Numbered from the stretch's first letter, positions 52,404-62,939 are shown. The stretch: DNA of 64,000 nucleotides from Odiellus spinosus (GCA_963920705.1 CAWUCO010000227.1:310001-374000), one strand, 5' to 3'. The notes: a model not told the origin generated them from the sequence alone. Numbers and translations: made by a program.

Positions 52404-53478
52404 ATGGTCATCATTCTGCCCCTGAATCTTCCAGATCAGACCCAGCCAACAAAAAAAAAAAAGATGTCCATACGCCTCGTCGATTACGCGTAAGTATGAA
52501 AACTTTAAACTTAGAAGAAATATCGATATTTTAAGTTAGATATTTTTTTTTTCGAAAAACCTTTCTACATAGCAAATAACTTTGGTTTCAAACCTATTTT
52601 TAGACTATTATAGTTTTATTTTTAAATAGAGTAACTTAAAATATCGACCCTTTATTAAACCTATTAGTTTGGAGGTAATACTATTTTATTTATAGGCGCA
52701 ATACAGAGTCTTCAGAATCTGAAGAAATGTACTCGCCCGCCAGCCCTGATCCACCCTCGACCCACTACTCTCCAGCGCTCTACTCGCCTCCGTCGACCCC
52801 TGGAGGATCGGCGTATTCGCCGGTGGCGTCGCCCGATATCCCCTGGGATTTGACAACCAGGCCGGCGTCACCGGAGCCCCTCCGCATCAATCTCGGGGGC
52901 GAGTTTGCGGCGGTACCCGAACCGGCGGCCTACGTGACCGTCAGCCCCGTGCGATGGCCCGGACCCACGCACCCCTGGCTCGCTTTCGCCGGGGCTGGCG
53001 GCTGCTGCTGCGCCCGGAGGGGGGCGCCCGAGCCGTGGCCCAACGCCCACTCCATCATGTAAATTTTTGCAGTCTTCCCCATCCTAAATAGAGGTAGTTT
53101 TTATAGTATTTTAACGACTTTTTCAGCATCCTCTACCACTTGGTACGGCGAGTACCCGGTAGTCATCCCCAACAACACGGTGGCGACCGGAGACTGCCTG
53201 GCAGCCTATGATGTCAGCGCTACCCGGTAAGTGGTTAACTATTTCTCAATTATTTTTGTGAGGCTCATTTATATTATTTGAAAGGGTACTCGCCGAGCTT
53301 GACCAGCTCGAGGCGTGGAGGGCGGCGACGACGGCCCCGGTGGATCACGCAGCCCGAGCCGTCTTCTTCGCGAAGGAGCGCTCGATGTTTGACGGGGTTC
53401 GGGATATTGTTCGGCGGTCGTCGTCGCCGTTCGTCGTCGGACCCGCGGGCAGGGACGGGCAGCCGCTCGGCCGCTAGC
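52404..53478 (+). CDS. GC-rich, Pro-rich spliced gene of unknown function
   Basis: Four exon-like blocks: 52,404-52,489, 52,696-53,058, 53,127-53,228 and 53,286-53,478, with GT-AG borders. The exon 1-2 junction keeps frame exactly (GC then G). Exon 2 is Ser/Pro-rich (SESEEMYSPASPDPP, then SAYSPVASPDIPWD) and about 65% GC, a sharp contrast to the AT-rich window. Exons 3 and 4 share a frame (TWYGEYPVVIPNNTVATGD, then LDQLEAWRAATTAPVDHAA, ending in TAG), but exon 2 to 3 is off by one, so a splice site or indel is unresolved. An aataaa signal follows at about 53,513. A minus-strand relative lies at 58,150-58,500. Not a family I know. Confidence 0.5.
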
Positions 53479-53644
53479 GGCTATTTTTAAATTTTTGTAT
53501 TTTTTTTTATATAAATAAATGTTTTTTGGGTATTTCCTCAACTGTTTTTTTTTGATTGGCCGACTACATAACAGGTTATTTTAGCTGTATCAAAAAGTTA
53601 GGGGTGTATATATATATATACACCCCTATCTCTTATGAACGTGT

Positions 53645-54360
53645 CAATGTCTCAAGGTAGACGCCACATAGCGTGAATTTATTTTCTAGATATAACCTAA
53701 CAATCAAAACAGATTAAATTTAACATCTAGTAAATATATCTAGAAAATAAATTTCACGCTAGGTGGCGTATAATTTAAAATACGTAAATAAATAAATAAA
53801 TAAAAACTACCATTTTAAATAACGCTAAACGGTAAAATAACCTAACAATCAAAACAGATTAACCGTTAATCTGTTTTGATTGTTAGGTTATTTTACCGTT
53901 TAGCGTTATTTAAAATGGTAGTTTTTACTTATTTATTTATTTACGTATTTTAAATTATACATATTAGGTTGTGCTAAACGGGCGTCAGGTGACGCCAGTG
54001 TTCCAATTTAGGTACTACAGAGGTTAGTTTTCCCCAGATGAGGGGCCTATACCAAAAATATTTTCTAAATTTAGTAGACTATGGGGCAATGTGTCAAGGT
54101 AGACGTCACCTAGCGGGACAATTTTTCTAGATATAGTTACTAGCTGTTAAATTTAATCTGTATTAATTGTTAGGATATTTTACCGTTTAGCGTTATTTAA
54201 ATTGGTAGTTTTTTTATTTATTTATTTATTAATTTATCTTAAATTATACATATTATGTTGTGTTAAACGGGCACCAGATGACGCCAGTGTTCCAATTTAG
54301 GTTAGTTTTCCCTAAGATGAGGGACCCATCCCAAAAATATTATCTAAATTTGTCATTTTC
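53645..54360. repeat. Two direct copies of a ~350-bp unit
   Basis: The unit begins tcaaggtagacg(c/t)cac and includes cgtttagcgttatttaaa, aacgggc, gacgccagtgttccaattta and ccaaaaatatt. Copy 1 is about 53,653-54,070 with the large palindrome, copy 2 about 54,088-54,350 without it. Non-coding. Confidence 0.7.
53768..53960. repeat. Near-perfect 193-bp palindrome
   Basis: Arms 53,768-53,863 and 53,865-53,960 are reverse complements with about one mismatch and a single-base centre (c at 53,864). AT-rich, so able to extrude as a cruciform. Almost no divergence between arms implies recent origin or active gene conversion. Confidence 0.9.
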
Positions 54361-54609
54361 ACTAGTCCAAGGTAGTTAATGTTAGGTATAGGCTTAAATT
54401 GAAAAAAAAAAAAATAGTAAAAATATAGTAAAAAAACAACTTTAGTAAAAATATAGTAAAAAAACAACTTTATTGAATCTCGGATTTTTAAAACAGTTTA
54501 CAGGCCAGGGACTAAACATGTTTTAAGTTTACTCAATTGTCCACTAATTATCGCCTACAAGTTATAAGCGCGAAAGTCGGATTTCAGCCCTTTATTTTTC
54601 AAATTTTCC

Positions 54610-55110
54610 TCAAAGGCTGAAATTACAGCAAATGGGCTGACATAGCTCGGTAGCTTCTGCTGAAGACAATGATATGTCTTTCTCGATAGCCCCGTCGTTG
54701 GTCAGCCTCAGGGTATCGTGAATGGCCATTGCTTTTAGGGTGTTCCGACTGCTCTCGTTAATGGTGACTTCGAAAGGAGTCTCTTCCTGCCCATAGGTCC
54801 AGCCGGACAGAGGCGGCGGGCCAAGGCCGACCAATCCTCAGGTGTGATAATGAACCCAGCCAGACTATCTTTCGAAATTATTCGAATCTCAAGGTCCAAC
54901 GTCACATTGGCAAACCCAAACGTCAAGTATAGTTTTTTGCTAAGTTGGATCCTATGATTTAGCTTTCGACCACTCGCTAATGCGGGAATTTTACGACGGT
55001 ACCCGGTGGTCGGATCGACAACTACGACTGGAAAGAGAGAGGGACCCTCGTCCTTGGCTAAAAAATGGGCTAAGATACTTACTCGGTAGGTTGGTCGAGG
55101 GTGGGTTCAT
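54610..55110 (-). CDS. Spliced unknown gene with TATA box, one frameshift
   Basis: The ATG at 55,110 (MNPPSTNLP) is followed by a canonical gtaagt donor near 55,082; after ctctctttccag (about 55,034) the frame continues in exact phase: VVVDPTTGYRRKIPAL, LTFGFANVTLDLEIRI, KDSLAGFIITPEDWSALARR. Near 54,800 the frame changes; the rest reads TYGQEETPFEVTINESS and ends EATELCQPICCNFSL. The stretch around GFIITPEDWSAL loosely recalls the PC4-type coactivator fold, but this is weak. A TATA box is at 55,151-55,158. The good promoter and splice signals suggest recent activity; the indel may be a mutation or a second small intron. Confidence 0.5.
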
Positions 55111-55150
55111 CTTGAGACGCAAATAAATAACTCAAGCAAACTCGATCGGG

Positions 55151-55158
55151 TTTTTATA
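55151..55158 (-). promoter_or_regulatory. TATA box of the 55.1-kb minus-strand gene
   Basis: TATAAAAA on the minus strand, about 41 nt upstream of the ATG at 55,110. A G run of about 13 lies just upstream (55,171-55,185 on the plus strand). Confidence 0.6.
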
Positions 55159-55260
55159 CCCGAAAGTGGTCGGGGGGGGGGGGGGTAAGGTGGTTTGGTC
55201 ACCCAGTAAAATCCCCACAATTTTGAAAACGCGAAAAGCCTTGCACCACCTGGTTGTGAT

Positions 55261-55461
55261 TCACTTGACTATTTCTTTTCTAAAGTTGTCAGACCCGTTA
55301 ACAATAGGACGCATACTGATTTTTATGTCTAAATTCTGAAAACAAAGGTTTATCGCTTCTAACACTGCCAGTACTAGGATTATACACAATACCATAAGAA
55401 TGTTTTGGGGTTTTTTCAGTAAAAAACTTTTCAGAGAACGCGTTGTGACCCGTCCTTCCAT
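55261..55461 (-). CDS. Small single-pass membrane protein
   Basis: A 66-codon ORF with basic N-terminus (TTRSLKSFLLKK), one clear membrane segment (NILMVLCIILVLAVLEAI) and a short polar C-terminus with a possible N-glycosylation site (NGS). Basic residues before the helix suggest an N-in orientation. It lies upstream of the 55.1-kb gene on the same strand. No family recognised. Confidence 0.4.
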   Translation of the reverse strand: MEGRVTTRSLKSFLLKKPQNILMVLCIILVLAVLEAINLCFQNLDIKISMRPIVNGSDNFRKEIVK

Positions 55462-55625
55462 TGTCAGGCCTACGAACTTAATACCTGTTTAGACCATTCA
55501 CGTGACAATATAAGGGCAATAATTCAAACACTTTCCATCTACCGCGTAACTTAAGCCCTTGTGATTGACATATTTTGACCCCTCTGTAACCTTTTATACC
55601 TATTATTGGAGGGTTTTTCACGTAT

Positions 55626-56000
55626 TCAACAAAAGCTCTGGACTTTGTTTGTTCGGGCCATTTGGGGCCAACGTCCTTTTGATTTAGGATGTTTTCTTAA
55701 AGTCATGCGTCCTTGATTGTCGTCGTTGTTATCGCCTCGAAAATTGCCGAGAGATTCACGGGTATATCTTCGATGTTGCTCTTTCTCTTTCGCTTGCTTC
55801 TCTCTTAATTTTTTCGCGGCACTCGTAGCTGTGGGATTCGCTGGAGGTAAATGCGCGACTTGCAAGGGTGGTAATACTTCTTTAGGTTGAATCGCTAGTA
55901 AAGCATTGAAAGCTTCGGTGAGAGAGGGTAAAAAAACGCTACTTGTTCTGAGATTTCTAACAGATATTCTCGCTTCACTTTCTTTTCATCACACCCGCTT
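55626..56000 (-). CDS. Basic ORF of unknown function
   Basis: 79 codons from the ATG at 55,865; the frame is open further upstream to about 55,990 (FNALLAIQPKEVLPPLQVAH), so the true start or an exon border may be there. Lys/Arg/Glu-rich middle (KKLREKQAKEKEQHRR) with helix-forming potential, then Asp/Asn-rich and basic stretches. No motif recognised. Confidence 0.35.
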
Positions 56001-56009
56001 GCTTTTTGC

Positions 56010-56829
56010 CTGCTACCCGCTAATTTGAAAACCAAACTACAACTACATAAGTAAAATAATTGAGGTAGTTAAAGAATTAGATTTTTAAATTTCAACTTAG
56101 TATATAGTCAAAATATTAGTTCCGACGAAACATTTCGACCTCAGCTCCAGGTTTGTAGCAGACGTAATCGTTGACGTTTACTTCGGGATAGTTTTTTCTC
56201 ACATTAAGAACGACGCAGATGGGCAATACTTTTCTTACATTTCTGCCAGGCGACGGTCACGGCGAACATGGAGGGGGCAAAAAGGTCCCCATCACCATCG
56301 TCTGCTATCTGTTCCTTCTGCATTTTACTCATAGGGGCCTAACCAGGGTGGGAAATAAGGATTTTTTTAAAAGTGGACAAATGACCACCGACCCCCTGAC
56401 CTATAAATAAATAAAGTGGTCCATGAGGAATCACAGGCAAAACTCACAGTCACCTACAGGTATAACATTTTCACTACTAATTTTGTAGTAACAAAACTAC
56501 CAAAGTCCAAATAATCTAGAATCAAGAAACGTTTTGAAAAAATCCTTGAATTTTCTTAGTGGTCACGTTGACCACCAACCCCACTCCGATTTAATTTTTA
56601 AAGTGGTCATTTGCCCTCTGGCACGCCTTATTTTCCACGCTGTGCCCGATTTACAGGCACAGTCTTATACAATTTAGGCTGAAATAGCGGAGAAACTTTT
56701 CTCTGTTATTCATAGTTTTCCTTAAAGCGGCAAAATAAACATGACCAAAGAAATAAAAGAAATGTATATTTTATTCAATATAATCGGTCAACAATTCGCT
56801 CAGAGGGCTTTTTGGCGATTAAAGTTTAT
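56010..56829. other. Mostly non-coding stretch
   Basis: A possible minus-strand coding piece at about 56,245-56,105 (LNVRKNYPEVNVNDYVCYKP) is too short to assign. Repeated gtggtc-accaccg-type text at 56,345-56,395 and 56,555-56,600 suggests a small repeat. Confidence 0.35.
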
Positions 56830-57960
56830 TTAAGGTGAACATGAATTGTATCACTTCTTGTAATATTTAGAATAAGTTCATCATTTTTAAAAATAACAAT
56901 GACTAGTTCATCAATTCCATTCCCACAAATGTTATCAACTGGTCTGTAGGCGACTGCAGTTATGTGTTCTAAGCTAATTTCATCTTGTTCTTTTTTTTTA
57001 TTTTTATATTTACCATGCGTGTTCTCTTCTCGCTTTTCTTAGCACAAACCCTATCTCGTCTAGATCCAAACTCCATATTGAACCTTTCGAATTGTTCTTT
57101 TTATCCAATAAAAATGCAATAATAATGCATCCAATAACACCAGGGAAATTTGTCTTTTCCATAAATCTATAAATATTTAATATAGTTACAAATCAAAGGG
57201 CCTTCTTAATAATAATAAAAATTATGGAGTGTAAGTAAAAGAGCAATCCTCAATATAGCGGTTGTGAATTTAGCAGGGTCCAAAACCGCAGTTTGGCATA
57301 ACTGCTGTTTTGAACACTACTATTTTGGGAACCACTTTAATGGGACGCAGTTGTTTTGGGAATTGCTATTTTGAAAACTGCTCAACTTTCAGTAGACAAA
57401 ATGTATTACCTCATTTGTACAGCCATTCTTTCAAACTCTGTTAATGGAAATCTTATCGATTTTTCAGCCAAATTATCAACAATTGCATTGGTGACGCTAG
57501 TCAATACTCTAGAAACAGTTGACTGGCTCACTTCTAGAAACAAGTCTTGCCCAACATATAGTTGATATGAGCCAACAGCGTAGAAGCGTAGTGCAATTAA
57601 AATCTAAAATCAAAAGCATTATATTAGACTATATTTGAGAATTAAAAAACTGAAAAAACAAACCTTGCAATCCACAGGCAAATTAGTTGTTCTCTGCCCA
57701 GACAAAGGCCCCCTGCCCAGACAAAGGCCCCCTAAGTTCCCTGCACAGCTTAAACACTTTTTGTTTGTCGAGCCTGTATAAACGCCTAAACTTTATATCG
57801 GAGAGCTCAAACGCTTTAGAGCGGTCTCTAATGACCCTCTGCCTTCTTAAATCTCTTCCCCTATCAATATCTAAGGCCAGATTAATTAATTCCATCCGTG
57901 CTAAGTTAATCGCAGCCATTTTACTTTTTTCTGTTTTCACTTCGGAAACGTCGTCTGCCT
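56830..57960 (-). pseudogene. PIF/Harbinger transposase, partial
   Basis: Blocks on the minus strand: 57,940-57,690 with RDRSKAFELSDIKFRRLYRL (N-terminal Harbinger signature); about 57,603-57,410 with LIALRFYAVGSYQ, VGQDLFLEVSQSTVSRVL and IRFPLTE; about 57,185-57,010 with FPGVIGCIIIAFL, where families normally have a catalytic Asp (GCIDG), here lost; and a final open piece ending at about 56,833. A 19-bp duplication (gcccagacaaaggccccct) sits at 57,695-57,735. Introns separate some blocks. The catalytic DDE core is mostly missing, so it is inactive. Confidence 0.75.
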
Positions 57961-58149
57961 GCTATCGCATGCTGTGATCTGCTGTGATTGGTCGAAATAG
58001 ATAATGAAGATGATTTCACCGGAGACTACCCTGTCGAAATCTAGCTCGCATTTCGATTACGAATCAAACAACTTTGTTCGAAATAAATTCACAGAATTCG
58101 ACTTTGGCACATTTCGATCACCCATTTCGAAATCGATCGGGATTTTGAT

Positions 58150-58510
58150 CGAAATCCTTGTTTCGAAGCTCACAGAATCGTGTCCCAGGGGTGTTCGGTT
58201 CGGTCCGGGGCGTCAATTACCGCGTACCCCTCCGCGAAATGACGATGGTGGGCAGAGGGTCGCGGCGACGGTGTCCCTCTCCGTTGGAGAGCACCCTCCC
58301 GCTGCTCAGGGGTCGCGGCGGGATTCCCCTCCTCCCAAAACGGTGATGGCGGCGGACCCCGGCAATCCGGGCTTCGGGCGCCCCAGCTCCGAAAAGAGCG
58401 CGCCGAGCTCTGGCGGGGTGTCGAGCGGCTCGGGGGGTCCCCATGGGCGACCTCGCCATCCAACGTCGGCCCGGCGAGTACGCCGAGCTTCCGGGGGCTG
58501 AGGCAGGTTC
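58150..58510 (-). pseudogene. GC-rich relative of the 52.4-kb gene
   Basis: On the minus strand: PGSSAYSPGRRWMARSP, then in another frame YAVIDAPDRTEHPWDTIL and a stop. These match SAYSPVASPD and YVTVSPVRWPGPTHPW of exon 2 of the 52.4-kb gene. All three frames are open for long stretches because of high GC. Frame changes indicate a decayed copy. It shows that the GC-rich gene is a dispersed family. Confidence 0.45.
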
Positions 58511-59114
58511 CTCCAGCTTTACACGGCTATTATAAAAAAAAAATTCAAATATCTCCAAAATATAAGGTTTTGAAAATCTCGGTACTTCAAGTTGGAATAT
58601 GTTTTAGACCCCTTAACCTAGAGTGTAATCAATTTATTAAAAACGATCCGCAATTAAACCAAGTTAATTCTAAAATTTGGTTGAAAACCCAAAAAGTTAT
58701 TTCTAAAATGTCCCGAAATTAAACCAAGTTATTTTCTAAAACTATGTCCAACTAAAAGTTCTTACGTCAAATCGGGAATTCTTGAAGCCATACGTCAAAT
58801 CGGGAAGCCATCTTATTTTCTAGGGTTTAGTTCTGTCGGTCGGGGTTCGTAAGATGAGAGCAGAATGGTAGTCTTGGTTAAAATTTTAAGCGTTTTATCC
58901 TAAAACATTGTATAGGAAACCCGCGAGATAATTTTACCCCCTTGTCCCCGGGCCATCGCGACCCTCCAATGGTCAGCATAGGTTCAAGAATCTTCACCTA
59001 ACGCCCCCAACGAACTACCACACCTTAGCTAGCGAACGCTTATAAAATTTATCACCGTGTGAAATAACTGGCCAAAATTTCAGCGAGGGCCATTCATCTT
59101 TCAGCAAGGACCAA
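58511..59114. other. Non-coding stretch
   Basis: No gene seen. A tacgtcaaatcgggaa motif is duplicated at 58,763 and 58,790. Confidence 0.4.
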
Positions 59115-60782
59115 TTATCTTTCCACTATTGAAGCCTGGTTTTTTTGAAAGTATTTTTCTTCATTACGATTGATAATGTCAAATTTTATATTATAAGCGC
59201 GCAAAGGCTCGTAATTTAAACTTTCTTTCAATTTTTCTAAAATCTCTTCGTACATGGAAAAGGGAACATAAACGTTATTTTCATCCATTTTCCCTTTAAA
59301 AACTATTTCAGGATCCAAATTAAAATTATAGTAAACGTAATCGTTTTGGTTCGAAAGAACCGGGTTACCAAATGGATTTATTCTGTAATCGATATAATTA
59401 CCATTATCCTTAATATATATTTTTTCTGTTTTGGGGTCCATAAAATTATAGCCCGTAATATTCGAATGAAACGCGTATGGAATATTTAAGAGCTGACTTA
59501 ATTGAGGCGATAAACGAATTTCGATACCTGGAGGAGCTCTCATGGTAAAACTAGGATCATTCGCGTAATTAAACTCTACTTTAAAAACTACCCCCCGAAC
59601 TCGATTAAATATAGTTAAACTAAACGCGTCGCAAATTTTTTGGGCTAAGGTCTCGTTAATAACGCGTCCTCGTTCGTCTAAATCAGCGGATATGCTCCCC
59701 GGTTTAATCAAAACCCTGTAATTTGCCCAGTGTTCGTACGAAGTGGGAGTTGGCGGGGGTAAAGTTGTTATCGCCGGGTTCAATGTAGGTACTGATTTAT
59801 TTTCTGGGGCCTTTTCAAGCGGTATAGGCTCAGACTCTACTACGGGGGCCTCGATACCAGATTGATCCGCTTCTTTCGTAAGAGGTTGAATAGGGGGAAT
59901 AGATGGCTTTAAGGGAGTGGTTTCTTTAAACGACGGTTTTGCGCTTATAGATGGAGGGATATCGATTTTTACAATCTCGGATATTTCAGGGGGGTTAATT
60001 AAAGTAGTTTCACCCGGAGGTTTTGAATCTGCTATATAATCCGACTGCGAATTTTTCTTGGGCACTTTTGAATCGAACACATTGCCTGCCACTAATCTTC
60101 TTTCAACAAGCGGAGACGGAATTCTGATATCAATGTAATTATTTGTATATTGCAAACTTATCGTTCTAGCGTACTTGCTTAATGGTATAGGACTTAGAAA
60201 ATTATCTTTAACAAATTCGTTCTCTCTAAATTCGAATACAGTTGCTAACGGAGACATGGAAGGAATACGTACTTCGACATTACTTGCCGTGCGAATGCTT
60301 AAAAACCGAGGTAATTTTTTGTCAATTAACGGATTTTTTGAAAATATCTCTAAATGTTTATTATTTCCCGCCAAACGATTGGTAATACCAAATTCGATTT
60401 TGTCCCTCGTCAGCTCGTTCTCTTGAATTAGTTTACTAATTTCATTAATTAGCATTTCTTGCAAAGAATATTCTATAATTTTATCATTTTGGGTGGTGGC
60501 TTTATAATTTCCAGGGGGTAATTCGAGTTTATAGTAAATATAGGGTTCGTCTAGTAAATTATTTTGGCTATTCTCGTCCGTCAATATCCAAAATTTGTTA
60601 TATTTAGGACCGCTTACGTTATGCCAGGACGCGGGATAGATTATTTCGCTTAACCCTACACTCCATTCGTGATTATTAAGTTGTAGCTCTTTAACGAGTA
60701 CATTTTTAAACGAACTTTGAGTATTATTTGGAAAAATATCGAGTGAAGCGTTAGAGCTTAAAGTACAATGGAATTGTTCCAT
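59115..60782 (-). CDS. Long penton-like/minor capsid family protein, intact
   Basis: An intact 555-codon ORF from the ATG at 60,782. The N-terminus (FHCTLSSNASLDIFPNNTQS, then WSVGLSEIIYP) has the same pattern as the Polinton penton-like proteins here (YLTLPSDTSMD-x-FP-x-N, CALVELIYTS). It has two similar segments: LPPGNYK...LPRFLSIRTA near residues 85-185 and IKPGSIS...LSQLLNIPYAF near 355-440, separated by a Pro-rich linker of about 100 residues (245-345). The duplicated design and linker make it more than twice the length of the 256-residue block 2 protein. No stop or frameshift, unlike other viral genes here. Probably a vertex or accessory capsid protein of a different Polinton-like virus lineage; inferred. 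Confidence 0.6.
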   Translation of the reverse strand: MEQFHCTLSSNASLDIFPNNTQSSFKNVLVKELQLNNHEWSVGLSEIIYPASWHNVSGPKYNKFWILTDENSQNNLLDEPYIYYKLELPPGNYKATTQNDKIIEYSLQEMLINEISKLIQENELTRDKIEFGITNRLAGNNKHLEIFSKNPLIDKKLPRFLSIRTASNVEVRIPSMSPLATVFEFRENEFVKDNFLSPIPLSKYARTISLQYTNNYIDIRIPSPLVERRLVAGNVFDSKVPKKNSQSDYIADSKPPGETTLINPPEISEIVKIDIPPSISAKPSFKETTPLKPSIPPIQPLTKEADQSGIEAPVVESEPIPLEKAPENKSVPTLNPAITTLPPPTPTSYEHWANYRVLIKPGSISADLDERGRVINETLAQKICDAFSLTIFNRVRGVVFKVEFNYANDPSFTMRAPPGIEIRLSPQLSQLLNIPYAFHSNITGYNFMDPKTEKIYIKDNGNYIDYRINPFGNPVLSNQNDYVYYNFNLDPEIVFKGKMDENNVYVPFSMYEEILEKLKESLNYEPLRAYNIKFDIINRNEEKYFQKNQASIVER

Positions 60783-60846
60783 AACGTAACGAAACCAAAT
60801 GTTAAATGAGAGTTTTTTATGAGAATTATTTCTTTTAAGAACAAAA

Positions 60847-60956
60847 AAGACTAGCGTGGTTTAAGGGTAGGAAATATTATTTTATCGAAGGGGATTCGAA
60901 CCCCGGACTTTTTTTTATAATATTCATATTTTTACCCCTAAACCACGCTAGTCTTT
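60847..60956 (-). ncRNA. tRNA-like hairpin with Pol III box motifs
   Basis: On the minus strand, TGGTTTAGGGG matches the tRNA A box, and GGTTCGAATCC is an exact B box inside a T-arm-like CCGGGGTTCGAATCCCC, about 45 nt later. The outer ends (60,847-60,869 and 60,933-60,955) are inverted repeats of about 23 bp with a few mismatches, placing agcgtgg opposite ccacgct. A normal acceptor stem directly after the T arm is absent, so this is not a standard tRNA. It lies 65-175 bp upstream of the 555-residue capsid-like gene. Could be a decayed tRNA, a tRNA-derived SINE head or a Pol III RNA. Confidence 0.5.
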
Positions 60957-62516
60957 AATTTTACAGTCATATAATTTTGCTTTTTTTTTGTTTCAGCGGA
61001 CTGTAAACACCTCTGGCCATATATTACCACTCTTTTACGACCAGAGTGTAATATATTTTTTTATGTTGGTTCTACCAATGCGGTATAAATGGGGGAGTGT
61101 AATATATTTTTTTATCATAATCTCTTTCTTTGATTCGGCAAACATTCTTTTATTTTTTATTACTTCTCATATCTTTACTATGTCTTTTGGAACCTGCAAT
61201 TTTATTCCTTTTGGCTGTCATGATTTTGGTTCTGTATTATCTTCTTAAGCCTTAAGTTTCATAAATCAACATTATCTTTTTTTGCGTTAAGTTTCATAAT
61301 TGCATGATTTGTTTTCTTGAATCTTAAGTTTCATAAATTGTAATCTTTTAGTTTTAGTATTTTAAGCAATCTAATACCGGTTGTGGTAATTTAGTCGTTT
61401 TTGATAAGGTACATGAACTCTTTTGCATGCTCATTTTTGGTTAGGCAAATGAACTCTTTTGCATGCTCATTTTTGGTGAGGCAAATGAACTCTTTTGCAT
61501 GCTCATTCTCTTTGCTCTTCTTGGATTTTTTCCCTAAGTATGGTAATATAAATATATTTACACATACCAACCAAAATACCGTTCACGTCGAGTGAAAAGG
61601 ACCACTCATGGTCCTTGTCTAAGACCGAGAAAGATCGATCGTGGTCCTTGTGTAAGACTCTACGATGAAATTGACGAATCAGAGTATCACTATTAACGGG
61701 CGAATTGGTTGCTATAAATTTAATAAAAATCGTATCGTTCCGGTCTCTAAATTTTTGCAACTACTTAGGCCCAGACTTAGGTCCGTGATGACACGAAAAA
61801 CGAGTCCCTTTTTAGTTGTAGAGTCTTGCATTAACTCGAAAAAAAATGTTGCTCCAAATGGTCAAAAAGCAACATCATTGGTAAAATCCAACTTTACATA
61901 CAGGCAGTTCTGCTCGGGTGAGCAGGAAGCTTTAAATTAACTAGATCTCTTACTAGAGTTCAAACCTCACTAAATTGATACAAATACCATAAAAAGCCTT
62001 ATATTGGAAAAAACATTAACTATCCAAGAAACCCACTTAGACCTTTTATCAAGCAAATACAGACGGCGCAAAGATAAAAAATTGCGCTCAAGAATTTGGT
62101 CTTCTGAACTTCTGGTCATGGATCTCTAATCTTTCATCGAATATTGCGATGATCAAACAATTTACAAAAATTGTGGACGTCGAGGGATTAAAACTTTGGC
62201 GAGATGATTGGAACTTTTGATGACGTTCTAAATTCGAACTCTCTGGGTTTCAAATAAAACTTGAGAATGACATCACTATCTTTGAAAAAAGTTTCATTCG
62301 AAACTGAATATTGAGGCAAAAATTATCTACAAGTGGAACTCGAGAAAAATATCTACGAGGGAAACTCAAGGAATTCTTACAATTTCCATACTTTTAAAAA
62401 TAATAAATACCAACTTTTGATGAAAAAAAAAACATTATATTTTTAATTTATATAATATACAATAAAAATTACACATTTCTTTGTAATATATTACAATTTT
62501 TCACAAAAAATAAAAT
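60957..62516. other. Non-coding stretch with small repeats
   Basis: No supported gene. A ~36-bp unit (gaactcttttgcatgctcat plus tttttggt-aggcaaat) is repeated about three times at 61,411-61,508; gtgtaatatatttttttat is repeated at 61,047 and 61,097; aaggaccactcatggtccttg at 61,598 is a small hairpin. Confidence 0.5.
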
Positions 62517-62876
62517 TTATGATTGTTCTTTTACTCGTGATAATTTTTGAATGTTTTGAAAGTAATAGTCCAGGCTCACATTATATAGTATTTCTCCACA
62601 TGTCACAGGTATCAATACGAGTTTCTTTAGGACTTGGTAAATAAGTAGCGATAACCACAAGTACGGTGCAAAAATAACCAAAACACAGTACATGTCTCCT
62701 TGCAAAAGTCCAATTAGAAAGGCGATTGGCACAGTCAATGGGCTTATTAAAATCAAGAAAAAAGCCGCGAAATATTCCGCCGGTAACAACATCAGAAATA
62801 TCCAAATTATCAAAATTGAAAAAAGCGGATAAGTTAGAATAATTTCGAACAGAGCTGAGAATATCGATTCCCACAT
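62517..62876 (-). CDS. Small multi-pass membrane protein A
   Basis: A 119-codon ORF with about three hydrophobic segments (FSILIIWIFLMLL, then FFLILISPLTVPIAFLIGLL, then VLVIFAPYLWLSLLIYQVL). The last two align with those of the neighbour at 62,940-63,218 (LLTPILVPIGFVMSVF; YLITSFLPLLYIYI), so the two genes are paralogues in tandem, 63 bp apart, on the strand of the capsid-like gene. Short tandem membrane proteins are typical of DNA viruses and mobile elements. Function unknown. Confidence 0.5.
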   Translation of the reverse strand: MWESIFSALFEIILTYPLFSILIIWIFLMLLPAEYFAAFFLILISPLTVPIAFLIGLLQGDMYCVLVIFAPYLWLSLLIYQVLKKLVLIPVTCGEILYNVSLDYYFQNIQKLSRVKEQS

Positions 62877-62939
62877 GATGAAAAGCTCACGAGTAACTAA
62901 AATTCTATCATTAGAAAAACTAAAATATTTATTTTAAAA

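Noticed and set aside
58004..58501. 165-codon plus-strand ORF
   Set aside because: All frames are open because of high GC; the minus strand matches the 52.4-kb gene family instead.
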